Shown here in pieces: positions 8,430-16,149 of a DNA stretch of 64,000 nt; the stretch's first letter is position 1; each line of letters starts with the position of its first letter. Below the pieces are notes generated by a model. It was not told where the DNA came from. It was given only the letters and a program-made list of their open reading frames with translations, and searched no databases. The translations under genes were made by a program, and so were the position numbers. The stretch is from DATBLE01 sp963791425 (GTDB lineage: Bacteria > Actinomycetota > Thermoleophilia > Gaiellales > Gaiellaceae), in NCBI GenBank assembly GCA_963791425.1, contig CAWBSE010000003.1:124001-188000 (forward strand), read 5' to 3'.

Positions 8430-10234
8430 GCGCCGAGCACGCCCTCGGAGCACCCGCGCACGCCGAGGAACGGCTCCGTGCGCGCGAGCTCTCGACCCCG
8501 ATCCTGCTCTCCGCGCTCGTCCTCTGCTCGGCGGCCGCGCGCTTCGCGATCGCGCTCGCCGTCCGGGGGCCGGTGCACGTTCCCGACGAGTTCGTCTACT
8601 CCGGGCTCGCGAGGAGCTTTGCCGGCTCGGGCCACTTCGCCGTCGCCGGCGCCCACTGGAACGCCTGGACGTTCGGGCCGCTCTACGACGTGCTCGTCTC
8701 GCCCGCCTACCGGCTGGGTTCGCTCGCGCAGGCGTACGCGGTCGTCCAGGGGATCAACGCCCTGCTCTTCTCGCTGGCGGCGATCCCGGCGTACCTGCTC
8801 GCCCGCCGCGTGGCGAGCCCCCGCGGGGCGCTCGCCGCCGCCGCGCTGGCGCTGCTCGTCCCTTCGGGCGTCTACACGTCGAACGTCATGACCGAGAACG
8901 CCGCCTACCCCGCCTTCCTGCTCGCCGTCCTCGCGATGGCAGCCGCGCTCGAGCGGCCGAGCGCCGTCCGGGAGTTGGCCGCGATCGGGGCCGTCTGCGT
9001 CGCTGCGCTCGCACGCGTCCAGCTCGTCGCGCTGCTTCCGGCGCTGGCGGGCGCGATCGTCCTGCTCTCGTGGCGCGAGTCCTGCGGCGCGCAGCAGCCG
9101 TTGCGTTCCTTCGTGCGGCGACTCCGGATCTACCGCACGACCTGGCTCGCCTTCGCCGCGCTCGTTGGGATCGGGCTCTTCCTGCTCCTCTCGAGATCGC
9201 TGCTCGGAGCCCACGCCGTCTACCTCGGCAGGGCGCACCCGTCACGGCTGCCCGCCCAGATCCTCTGGCACCTGGCCGATCTCGACCTCTACTCGGGGGT
9301 GATCCCGTTTCTCGCGTTTCTCGTCGTCTGCGGGGCCGCGCTCGGCCCAGCTGTGCGAGACCCGGGCGCGCGGCTGCTCGGCGCCCTCGGAGCCTCGGTC
9401 TTCGTCTGGCTCGTGCTGTTCGCGGCCGTGTTCGGGACATCCTTCAAGGTACACGGCGTGAGCTATACGCACGTGTTCGACCGCTATGTCTTCTACGTCG
9501 TCCCCCTCTTCGTCATCGCCCTGGTCGCCTGGGTCGAACGGGGGCTGCCGCGGCCGCGGACGTCGCTCATGGCTCTCGCGCTGGTCGCAGCGGTGCTTCC
9601 CGCGACGCTCCCGTTCGGGGGGCTGTTCGAGGAGTTCACGTTGAGTTCGGTCGGGCTCGTGCCCTGGCTCTGGATCGGAGCGTTCGTGGGGCGCGGCTGG
9701 CCGTTGAACCTGGCGGCATGCGCGTTCGCCGGCGGGCTCGCGCTCACCGTCGTCCGCGTCTCGGCCGCGCGGGCGTGGTCGCTCGTCCGGATCTCGGCCG
9801 TGCTGCTCGTCCTGATCGGCTTCACCGCGAACGTCGGCAACGCCGTGCTCGCGCACCGCGCCCGCGCGGCCGTCGGCTCCCTCCGGCCGGACTGGGTCGA
9901 CGCGCAGGTCGGGCCCTCGGCCCGCGTCGCGCTCGTCTGGAAGGGCAAGGACCGTCACGCCGATCGGTACCGCCTGGGGTTGAGGGTGACCGAGTTCTTC
10001 AACCGCTCGGTCGGCCCGGTCTACGACCTCGCAGACCCGCTGGTGCCGAGCCTGCTGTCGGTCCACGTCTCGATCCGCGGCGGGCAGCTCGTGCGGGACG
10101 ACGGAAGCGTCATCCGCGCGCGCTACGTGGTCGCGCCTGCCAACGTGCGTGTTCGCGGTGTCCGCATCGCCGCGGACACGGGTTCCGGCCTCGCGCTTTA
10201 CCGCGTCCCCGGACCGGTTCGGATCAGCAGCTAG
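8426..10234 (+). CDS. GT-C-like membrane glycosyltransferase, putative
   Basis: About 602 residues with roughly ten hydrophobic segments and a soluble C-terminal domain of about 130 residues. The first external loop contains VPDEFVYSGLARSF. An acidic D-E pair in this position, after the first helix, is usual in GT-C enzymes that use polyprenyl-phosphate sugars. A second loop has VMTENAAYP. The reading frame is open upstream, but ATG 8426 gives an ATGA overlap with the PAP2-type gene. Together with the PAP2 gene it suggests lipid-linked sugar chemistry for a surface polymer or the pilus, which is inference. The donor and acceptor are unknown. Confidence 0.7.
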   Translation: MSAEHALGAPAHAEERLRARELSTPILLSALVLCSAAARFAIALAVRGPVHVPDEFVYSGLARSFAGSGHFAVAGAHWNAWTFGPLYDVLVSPAYRLGSLAQAYAVVQGINALLFSLAAIPAYLLARRVASPRGALAAAALALLVPSGVYTSNVMTENAAYPAFLLAVLAMAAALERPSAVRELAAIGAVCVAALARVQLVALLPALAGAIVLLSWRESCGAQQPLRSFVRRLRIYRTTWLAFAALVGIGLFLLLSRSLLGAHAVYLGRAHPSRLPAQILWHLADLDLYSGVIPFLAFLVVCGAALGPAVRDPGARLLGALGASVFVWLVLFAAVFGTSFKVHGVSYTHVFDRYVFYVVPLFVIALVAWVERGLPRPRTSLMALALVAAVLPATLPFGGLFEEFTLSSVGLVPWLWIGAFVGRGWPLNLAACAFAGGLALTVVRVSAARAWSLVRISAVLLVLIGFTANVGNAVLAHRARAAVGSLRPDWVDAQVGPSARVALVWKGKDRHADRYRLGLRVTEFFNRSVGPVYDLADPLVPSLLSVHVSIRGGQLVRDDGSVIRARYVVAPANVRVRGVRIAADTGSGLALYRVPGPVRISS

Positions 10235-11598
10235 CGCCGCTCGTAGAGGACAGCGCCGTCGTCCCTCGCGACCTCGCGCATAACGCCGAGGCGGGCGAGC
10301 CGCTTCCGGGCCTCGCTGTCCGGCTGGACGAGCACGACGCGCGGGGCGTGCGCGAGCGCCGCGTCGCCGGCGGGCTTGCCCTGGGCCCAGTCGAGGTAGA
10401 GACGCTGGTCGCGGCGCGAGAAGGCGTCGATCGGGTTGCCGATCCAGACGCGGCCGCCGGCGAGCGCGACCTGCTCGGCGAGGATGTCGGTGGCGAGGAC
10501 GGGGGTCCCGTCTGCGTCGGCGAGCGCCTGCTCGAGCACGGTGTCCCGGGCCCCGAGCTCCCGCGGCCCGTGGACGATCCCGAAGACCGCGAGCCCGATC
10601 AGGCAGGCGGCCGCGGGCAGCGCGAGCCGCGACCGTGCGTCGCCGCCCCGTCCGAGCCCGAGCGCGGCGGGCGTCGCCGCGAAGAACACGAACCAGACCC
10701 CGCCTCGTGCGGTACGGGCGGTCAGCACGGCCAGCCCGACGAGGGCGATCACCTCCCACAGGCGCGGCCGGCTCCGCACTGCCGCCGCCGCGATCACGAC
10801 CGCGCAGACGATGAAGGCGATGTCGAGCCCCGACGTGAGCGAGAGCGGCGCCCACAGCCCGACCGCGCGCCGCGCCGCCTCGTTGCGAAGGACGCCCGCG
10901 TAGTAGTCGCCCGTCCGCCAGAGCGCGGGCGTCGCGAAGACGGCGAGCACGGACGCGGCCAGTACGGCCACGGCGAGCAGGGGCTCGCGGCGGGCCCGGT
11001 CGAAGAGCAGATACGCGCCGGCCACGGCCAGGCCGGTGAGAACCGCGCCGTGCAGGTTCGACCACAGGGCGATCAGGGGCACGAGCAGCCAGATCCGGCG
11101 GCTCGGACGACGCGCCTCGGCGCGCAGGAGCAGGACGAGCAGGGGGAAGAGCGCGAGCGAGAAGAGCTGCGAGCGGACGTTCGCCAGCTCCGAGAGCGTC
11201 GCCGGGATCAGCAGCAGCAGCACGAACGTGAGGCGCGAGTCGTCCGCCCTCGCACGCCTGGCGTCGGCGACCAGCAGCGAGAATGCCGCCGCGACGGCCG
11301 CGACCTGCGCCGCCAGCAGCGCCCGCTCTCCTCCGGCCGCGTCGAGGGCGTGGAAGACGAGCTCGCCGAGCACGGGCACGTTGTGCCACCCCTGGGAGGG
11401 CGCTGCTGCAAAGGGGACGAAGTCGGGGACCGAGCCGTGCTCGACGATGTAGCCGCCGAGCGCGGCGAGCCAGCGCGCGTCGGCCGCGACCGCACCGAGC
11501 AGACCGCTCAGGGCGGCGGCGAGCGCGACGGGGAACCAGACGGCGGCGGAGGCGGTGCGCGGGACCGTCCCCGGCGCCGTCTCGGCCTTGACGATCAC
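10231..11598 (-). CDS. polytopic membrane protein, paralogue of the 5926-7431 gene
   Basis: 455 residues with about nine hydrophobic segments. It shares with the 5926-7431 product the WSNLHG (there WANLHG) motif, a similar N-terminal loop (GWHNVPVLGELVF versus the WVDQQWLAQLLF region) and a soluble C-terminal tail. The start is GTG 11598, whose GTGA overlaps the stop of the small upstream gene at 11595-11939, so the two form an operon on the minus strand. It converges with the GT-C-like gene (stop codons overlap by 4 bp). A remnant of its first ~100 codons, with internal deletions, lies near 14877-14961. Confidence 0.7.
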   Translation of the reverse strand: MIVKAETAPGTVPRTASAAVWFPVALAAALSGLLGAVAADARWLAALGGYIVEHGSVPDFVPFAAAPSQGWHNVPVLGELVFHALDAAGGERALLAAQVAAVAAAFSLLVADARRARADDSRLTFVLLLLIPATLSELANVRSQLFSLALFPLLVLLLRAEARRPSRRIWLLVPLIALWSNLHGAVLTGLAVAGAYLLFDRARREPLLAVAVLAASVLAVFATPALWRTGDYYAGVLRNEAARRAVGLWAPLSLTSGLDIAFIVCAVVIAAAAVRSRPRLWEVIALVGLAVLTARTARGGVWFVFFAATPAALGLGRGGDARSRLALPAAACLIGLAVFGIVHGPRELGARDTVLEQALADADGTPVLATDILAEQVALAGGRVWIGNPIDAFSRRDQRLYLDWAQGKPAGDAALAHAPRVVLVQPDSEARKRLARLGVMREVARDDGAVLYERR

Positions 11599-12073
11599 GC
11601 CCGGAGGTGGGTGGAGCGCTGCACGAGCTTCAGCAGCCAGATGGCGCTGAGCCAGCAGTAGGTGAGCACGGGCAGGAGCACAAACAGCGTGGCCGCGACC
11701 TTGCGGGCGGGATCCTCGCTGCCGGCGACCACCAACGAGACCAGCTGGGGCATCGCCTGCAGCGCGAGCATCGCGCAGCCGAGGTGGAAGATCGTCCAGG
11801 TCACCCTGCGAGGCGTGTGCCGATCGAGCCTGACGTCCAGCCAGAGCGCGATCGCGGCAGCTCCCACCGCCACTATCAGCATGAATTCCTGCGCGCCCAC
11901 TTCACCTTCTATCGGAAGGTTGTACCCCAGACTGAACACCCTTTATGCCACATCCGTCGGGCGTCGCGCGGCAGTTCCCGCGCCGGCACCCGCGCTCCCT
12001 CGTTCGAGTGAGATGTCGGTGACGGCCGTCCCCGCCTCTTGAACAGGGCTTCCAGCTGAGTACGGTGAGTCCG
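11247..12073. repeat. direct duplication, copy 1 (long form)
   Basis: This segment is repeated at 14877-15434 in the same orientation with only scattered substitutions. It contains the 5' part of the 10231-11598 membrane gene, the whole 114-codon gene, and about 130 bp of upstream sequence ending at the motif GAGTACGGTGAGT. Copy 2 lacks an internal ~255 bp and a further 12 bp. The right boundary is sharp: the two copies diverge immediately after GGTGAGT at 12073 and 15434. Confidence 0.8.
11595..11939 (-). CDS. small three-helix membrane protein (copy 1)
   Basis: 114 residues with three hydrophobic segments and a basic C-terminus (LVQRSTHLRA). It has no family that I recognise. The start is taken at GTG 11939; an internal ATG at 11882, preceded by AGGA, is also possible. 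It is translationally coupled to the membrane gene downstream (GTGA overlap at 11595-11598). A nearly identical copy is present at 14959-15303, differing by one visible residue (HTPRR versus HMPRR). That marks both as part of a recent direct duplication. Confidence 0.6.
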   Translation of the reverse strand: MFSLGYNLPIEGEVGAQEFMLIVAVGAAAIALWLDVRLDRHTPRRVTWTIFHLGCAMLALQAMPQLVSLVVAGSEDPARKVAATLFVLLPVLTYCWLSAIWLLKLVQRSTHLRA

Positions 12074-12345
12074 CGCACTCGTGCTTGCGTTCGCCAGCGC
12101 GGGCGCAGCTCGTATGTCTCCGGGTCGCGACTGAACGCTTCGGCCATTCCCGGCGTGTGGAAGAACCGGCCGACGACATAAGCCTGCAGCTCCCCGTGGG
12201 TCTGCACCGACGGGTCGTGCCAGAAGAACGGCGACGGTGGACGCCGCTCGTCCTCACTGAGCCCGTTGACGGTATTCCCGGAGAGTGCAGGAAAGTGCGA
12301 CAGGGTCTCCGCCGGCGGCTCCCAACGCGGCGCGCTACGGCCCAT
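12074..12345 (-). pseudogene. truncated hypothetical gene abutting the duplication
   Basis: The minus-strand frame reads ETLSHFPALSGNTVNGL, then FFWHDPSVQTHGELQAYVV and PRWRTQARVRG. This looks like genuine coding sequence in composition but belongs to no family I recognise. The coding character ends exactly where the duplicated segment begins at 12073, beyond which the frame runs into the repeat. I read it as a gene whose 3' end was replaced by the duplication event. The start and true length are unknown. Confidence 0.35.
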
Positions 12346-12370
12346 GCGCCGTCTTGTTCAAACCGACCGA

Positions 12371-12443
12371 TGCCCCCGACGGGATTCGAACCCGTGCGAC
12401 GGCCTTGAAAGGGCCGCGACCTGGACCGCTAGTCGACGGGGGC
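12371..12443 (-). tRNA. tRNA-Glu (anticodon TTC)
   Basis: On the minus strand the 7-bp acceptor stem GCCCCCG pairs with CGGGGGC. The anticodon stem CGGCC/GGCCG encloses the loop CTTTCAA with anticodon TTC, and the T-arm GGTTCGAATCC is canonical. A73 follows and no CCA is encoded. It lies in the segment bounded by the two copies of the 11247-12073 / 14877-15434 duplication. Confidence 0.93.
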
Positions 12444-12481
12444 GGGCGGAGGCAGGATAGCCGCGACACGGGAGAGGAGAT

Positions 12482-12529
12482 AGGGCCTTTCCAAACCGGA
12501 CTAGCCTTGACAGGGTGGGGAAAGGGCCT
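12482..12529. repeat. 11-bp inverted repeat upstream of tRNA-Glu
   Basis: AGGGCCTTTCC at 12482-12492 and its exact reverse complement GGAAAGGGCCT at 12519-12529 are separated by 26 bp. It could form a hairpin in either transcript. It lies just 5' of tRNA-Glu on the minus strand, so it might be the terminator of an upstream minus-strand transcript. There is no T-tract on either side, and its role is unknown. Confidence 0.45.
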
Positions 12530-12710
12530 TCCTTGCGGTCTGGGGTAAGTGCAGCGCCGCATAGTGGGCGAGGTACAGGCGGGCGCCGTCGGCTAGACGA
12601 GCCCGGCGTCCATGACCGGTGGTGTTCTCCACCTCGAGCGCGACAGCGAAGCCTGGCTCAGCGACGCGGCCCGTTCTCTGACGCGTAACGCCGATGGGTA
12701 CCGCGGCGTC

Positions 12711-13187
12711 CTAGGTAGCCCACCAGGACTCCACCGCGAGACTAGTCAGTTTGCCGTGGTATATCTCAGTGGTGCCCACGCTCGTTATCTCCACGTAGGC
12801 GAGCACCTGCAACGGCTTTGGTGCCGCGATGATCTTGTCGATCTCCGGTAACCAGCTCTCGTCGTTCGGTGGAAAATTGAGGTACGTAATTACTGTCGTC
12901 TCTTGCGACGGACTATGCGCAATCGAACGTACTTCTCGCCAGTCGTTGGATTGAGGTACTTGCCTACGCCCCGGATATTCTCGATGCGGACGACGTCGCC
13001 GACCTGGGGGCCCGGTGGCGGCGCGGGCGTGCTGGAGACCCTCCCCCGTCCGTAACAGGCCGGCCTCCGCTAGGGCGCTGATGATTTCAGGCGTTGACGG
13101 GCTTGCAACCGCTTGACTCTGCAGCAGTCCAGCCGCGTTCAGCGCACTGATGATCCCAAGCGCTCGTACACCTGCGTCGTCGGCCAT
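12711..13187 (-). CDS. hypothetical protein with an apparently split reading frame
   Basis: ATG 13187 is preceded by GAGAGG at good spacing. Frame A begins with two similar helices (GIISALNAAGLL and EIISALAEAGLL) and ends with a coding-like segment containing YLNFPPNDESWLPEIDKII. The middle of frame A is Arg-rich and unconvincing. Another frame over 13035-12895 reads GDVVRIENIRGVGKYLN followed by TGEKYVRLRIVRRKRRQ and a stop, which looks like true protein. Either two indels of opposite effect have occurred, or two genes overlap. No family recognised. Confidence 0.45.
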   Translation of the reverse strand: MADDAGVRALGIISALNAAGLLQSQAVASPSTPEIISALAEAGLLRTGEGLQHARAATGPPGRRRRPHREYPGRRQVPQSNDWREVRSIAHSPSQETTVITYLNFPPNDESWLPEIDKIIAAPKPLQVLAYVEITSVGTTEIYHGKLTSLAVESWWAT

Positions 13188-13456
13188 GGCACATCCTCTC
13201 CGCGTCCTGGGTCGAAGACCACAGGGTCGCATCGTTCATCGGTTCGCGTCAAGGGTGACGCGGATTTGGATGAACGGGGGGCCTGCCACTAAGTGGAAAG
13301 CGCGCGCCGAGCATGACCGACGCAGGCAACCCGCCCCCATGGACATGGCGGGGTTGGTGAGGTGGATGGAGGACGAACATCCTGACGCGGACGTTGCCTT
13401 GTTCCGCGGATGGAGCGAGTACCTCGCGGAGACGAGAGTGCGATTCGGGGAAGACG

Positions 13457-13534
13457 ATGGGCCTGACCGGCTACATGGAGGGCACGATCCGCAGCGGCAA
13501 GCGGGTCGCCGTCGAGATCGGCAAGCGGGCCTGA
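13457..13534 (+). CDS. possible 25-residue ORF or end of a broken gene
   Basis: ATG 13457 to TGA 13534 encodes a basic peptide containing TGYMEGTIRSGKRVAVEIGK. Its GYMEG matches the start of the next protein (MPRGYMEG at 13555). Just upstream, in another frame from about 13339, there is coding-like sequence (MAGLVRWMEDEHPDADVALF). The two may be pieces of one frameshifted gene. The evidence is composition only. The rest of 13188-13554 holds nothing else I can support. Confidence 0.25.
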   Translation: MGLTGYMEGTIRSGKRVAVEIGKRA

Positions 13535-13554
13535 CCCGGCGTTACGCTCCTCGG

Positions 13555-13782
13555 ATGCCACGCGGGTACATGGAGGGGCCGGCGAGCGAGGAGCGCGAGG
13601 CGGAGCTCGATCGGCTCGAGCGCCCGCAAGCGCCTCCCGTCGAGGAGCGCCCGGCGGTGTACGGCTCGACCGAAGCCGACCCGGAGAAGCACTTCATCGG
13701 CTGGCTCGACGACGTCGACCCCGACGCGCTGTTCGCCTCGGGCGAGGCGTGGGGCATCTCGGTCGTGCGCAAAGCCGTCTAG
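13555..13782 (+). CDS. small acidic hypothetical protein
   Basis: 75 residues from ATG 13555. The protein is acidic and ends with EKHFIGWLDDVDPDALFAS and a short hydrophobic/basic tail. No signal peptide, membrane segment or known domain is visible. The frame is open further upstream, but the sequence before ATG 13555 is Arg-rich and not protein-like. It converges with the 83-codon gene at 13779-14030 (4-bp overlap of stops). Confidence 0.5.
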   Translation: MPRGYMEGPASEEREAELDRLERPQAPPVEERPAVYGSTEADPEKHFIGWLDDVDPDALFASGEAWGISVVRKAV

Positions 13783-14030
13783 CTCGGCGCCCTCTCCTTC
13801 TCGAGATCCCACCGGTCGAGCACGTCGTCGACGTACTGCCGCTGCGGCCCCGAGAACGGTGCGTCGGCGAGCACCCGCCGCGCCTCGGCCGGATCGTCGT
13901 TCGCCACGGCCGCCTCGAGGTGCTCGCGGCCCGGCAGGGGCTGGCGCAGCTGCCGCCGAAGCCACCGCATCAGGCTCACCCGCGCCGCATCCATACGGCG
14001 TTTGTACACGCCTTCCGCCGGCGCTGCCAT
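13779..14030 (-). CDS. small hypothetical helical protein
   Basis: 83 residues. The sequence is charged and probably alpha-helical (LMRWLRRQLRQPLPG, then REHLEAAVANDDPAEARRVL and QRQYVDDVLDRWDLEKE). It carries no motif that I recognise. An internal start at the second Met, 12 codons in, is also possible. It is divergent from the VOC-family gene, whose GTG begins 12 bp away, so the two may share a very short promoter region. Confidence 0.55.
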   Translation of the reverse strand: MAAPAEGVYKRRMDAARVSLMRWLRRQLRQPLPGREHLEAAVANDDPAEARRVLADAPFSGPQRQYVDDVLDRWDLEKERAPS

Positions 14031-14041
14031 AGGCTAGGCCG

Positions 14042-14371
14042 GTGAACCGCCTCTCCCTGATCGAATTCCCCGCCGACGACTTCCCCCGCGCGCAGCGCTT
14101 CTGGGCCGGCGTGCTCGACATCGAGCTGGAGCCGCGCCGGCAAGGCGAAGGCTCGGGCGTGCAGACCCACAGCGGCGACCCCGAGCTCGGCGTCCACGAG
14201 CGCGGCCCCGGCCCCGGCGACCGCTTCTCGCTCCCGTACTTCCAGGTCGACGACCTGCCGGCCGCCCTCGAGCGCGTGACGGCCCTCGGCGGCGAGATCG
14301 TCCACCCGGGCGAGCGGTACGCTGTCTGCCGCGACTCCGAAGGCACCCCGTTCGGACTCGCGGGCCGGTAG
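14042..14371 (+). CDS. VOC (glyoxalase/bleomycin-resistance) family protein
   Basis: 109 residues from GTG 14042. The start LSLIEFPADDFPRAQRFW and the later YFQVDDLPAALERVTALGGE are typical of the single-module VOC fold, whose members are metal-dependent lyases, isomerases or resistance proteins. The substrate is unknown. The stop TAG (14369-14371) lies inside the downstream tRNA-Lys gene: the last ten bases of the CDS form the acceptor stem. The 3' end of this gene may therefore have been supplied by the tRNA. Confidence 0.75.
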   Translation: MNRLSLIEFPADDFPRAQRFWAGVLDIELEPRRQGEGSGVQTHSGDPELGVHERGPGPGDRFSLPYFQVDDLPAALERVTALGGEIVHPGERYAVCRDSEGTPFGLAGR

Positions 14372-14434
14372 CTCAGTCGGTAGAGCAGGGGACTTTTAAT
14401 CCCAAGGTCGCAGGTTCGATCCCTGCCCGGCCCA
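14362..14434 (+). tRNA. tRNA-Lys (anticodon TTT)
   Basis: Acceptor GGGCCGG pairs with CCGGCCC, and the D-arm TAGCTCAGTCGGTAGAGCA is canonical. The anticodon loop CTTTTAA carries TTT, the T-arm is GGTTCGATCC, and A73 closes the gene with no encoded CCA. Its 5' end overlaps the VOC gene stop. Downstream sequence begins with a truncated cupin gene, which marks this tRNA as a likely historical integration or recombination point. Confidence 0.95.
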
Positions 14435-14454
14435 TACAAAATCCCTGGTAATAG

Positions 14455-14589
14455 GAAGTGCTCTTCACCCGGCTCAAAGAAGACACGGTCGCCGGGCCGG
14501 ATGACCTCCACGGGCCCGCCGCGCCGCTGCGCGAGATCGACGCTCTCGAGGACGTAGATCGTCTGAAAGACGCGCTGCGTGTCGGCCAT
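14455..14589 (-). pseudogene. 5' fragment of a cupin-domain gene next to tRNA-Lys
   Basis: ATG 14589 on the minus strand opens a frame with GGPVEVIRPGDRVFFEPGEEH. This is the hallmark of small cupins, with the metal-binding Glu/His of motif 1. Homology ends after about 45 codons, where the sequence runs into the 3' flank of tRNA-Lys. The rest of the cupin barrel is missing. This is a broken gene end consistent with insertion or deletion at the tRNA. The region 14590-14876 beyond it has no convincing gene. Confidence 0.6.
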
Positions 14590-14876
14590 CACCGGCTCTG
14601 CCGTCTTGCGCGACCGACCCGGCGAAACGCGATGACGAGGCGACCTACCCGCTGCGGGAGCTATCCAAGCGTCGCTACCTCGACCGCCGATCTGACACCA
14701 GGATTCGCTTCCAGCGACGATGGGGCCACGCCGGGGCCGCCAGACCCACCGAGACAGACCGAGATCGAAAGCGACGGACAGATCCGCCAGGAGCCAATTA
14801 GCAGGGATTCCCAGACAAGCCGAGACCAGCCGAGACCGTCTCAGGTCTCTTCCAATCCCAGATCGCAGGTTCGATC

Positions 14877-15434
14877 GCCCTCGCACGCCTGGCGTCGGCG
14901 ACCAGCAGCGAGAACGCCGCCGCGACGGCGGTGCGCGGCACCGTCTCGGCCTTGACGATCACGCCCGGAGGTGGGTGGAGCGCTGCACGAGCTTCAGCAG
15001 CCAGATGGCGCTGAGCCAGCAGTAGGTGAGCACGGGCAGGAGCACGAACAGCGTGGCCGCGACCTTGCGGGCGGGATCCTCGCTGCCGGCGACCACCAAC
15101 GAGACCAACTGGGGCATCGCCTGCAGCGCGAGCATCGCGCAGCCGAGGTGGAAGATCGTCCAGGTCACCCTGCGAGGCATGTGCCGATCGAGCCTGACGT
15201 CCAGCCAGAGCGCGATCGCGGCGGCTCCCACCGCCACTATCAACATGAATTCCTGCGCGCCCACTTCACCTTCTATCGGAAGGTTGTACCCCAGACTGAA
15301 CACCCTTTATGCCACATCCGTCGGGCGTCGCGCGGCAGTTCCCGCGCCCGTACCCGCGCTCCCTCGTTCGAGTGAAATCTCGGTGACGGCCGTCCCCGCC
15401 CCTTGAACAGGGCTTCCAGCTGAGTACGGTGAGT
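14877..15434. repeat. direct duplication, copy 2 (internally deleted)
   Basis: Same orientation as 11247-12073. From the left it keeps ~45 bp of the 10231-11598 membrane gene around its FSLLVADARRARA codons, then jumps ~255 bp to the first codons of that gene. A 12-bp gap follows, then the complete 114-codon gene and the shared upstream ~130 bp ending at GGTGAGT. Both gaps keep the membrane-gene frame. Short microhomologies (ACGGC and CCGT) sit at the junctions. Confidence 0.8.
14959..15303 (-). CDS. small three-helix membrane protein (copy 2)
   Basis: 114 residues, nearly identical to the product of 11595-11939, with three membrane helices. The start codon (GTG 15303) and the GTGA overlap at the 3' end are preserved. 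Here the following gene is only a deleted remnant of the membrane gene, so the operon partner is lost. Whether this copy is expressed is unknown. The near-identity points to recent duplication or gene conversion. Confidence 0.55.
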   Translation of the reverse strand: MFSLGYNLPIEGEVGAQEFMLIVAVGAAAIALWLDVRLDRHMPRRVTWTIFHLGCAMLALQAMPQLVSLVVAGSEDPARKVAATLFVLLPVLTYCWLSAIWLLKLVQRSTHLRA

Positions 15435-15435
15435 T

Positions 15436-16076
15436 ATGCAACCTGGCCCTCCGAGGACAGAAGCTCCCTCTGCCGAACATATGCAAGTCATGACCGAAGA
15501 CGCTGGCTCCAACCTGACCCCGGTGTTCCCGGCGGTGGGCGGCCGTCATCGGCGGATCCGCGTCGGAGCCGTGCTCGCGCTCGCGCTCGTGATCGGGTTC
15601 GTCGCCTGGCTCGTGCTCCGCGACCGAGGCTCTTCGACGTCGACCTCGCCGATCCCGAACGATTCCAAGGCGCTGCCGGTCTCCCTGAAGGGGCTGCATG
15701 CGCTCGCGTCGCTCGGCATCCAGATCTACTGGATCGGCCAGCGGCAGAGCGCGTACGAGCTGACCAAGACCGCCGACAACCGGGTGTTCATCCGGTACCT
15801 CCCGGGCGGCGCGAAGGTCGGAAGCAAGAGCAGTTCCTGACGATCGGCACGTACCCCGTCAAGGACGCCTTCGCAACCACCCGCAGGCTCGCAGGGTTGA
15901 GCAGCTCGGTGAAGGTCGCAACCGGCAAGGGAGGAGTCGCCTACTACCGCAGCGACGCGCCGACCAACGTGTTCCTCGCGTACCCGGGCGTGAAGTACCG
16001 GATCGAGGTCTACGATCCGTCGCCCGGACGCGCCCGCGATCTCGTGGCCTCCAGCGAGGTGGTGGCCGTCCGGTGA
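15436..16076 (+). pseudogene. membrane-anchored one-domain protein, frameshifted
   Basis: Frame 1 from ATG 15436 gives a cytoplasmic tail, a membrane helix (GAVLALALVIGFVAWLVL) and the start of a ~115-residue extracytoplasmic domain with QIYWIGQ and FIRYLPGGAKVGS, then stops at 15840. The domain continues in another frame (FLTIGTYPVKDAFATTRRL, then VFLAYPGVKYRIEVYDPSP) to 16076. Comparison with the neighbouring paralogue shows a single indel near 15825. The domain is not one I can name. The gene starts one base after the 3' boundary of duplication copy 2. Confidence 0.6.
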
Positions 16077-16149
16077 CGTGTCTCCAGGAGCCTGTGCTAA
16101 AGGAACGACGACCGAAGCCGAGTATTCAGGGATGAGTAGTGGAGACCTG

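Noticed and set aside
12612..12851. 79-codon plus-strand ORF near tRNA-Glu
   Set aside because: No ribosome site, no motif, and it overlaps the better supported minus-strand gene.
14387..14590. Minus-strand protein reading GPGRDRTCDL across tRNA-Lys
   Set aside because: This is the well-known spurious translation of a tRNA antisense strand, joined to the cupin fragment.
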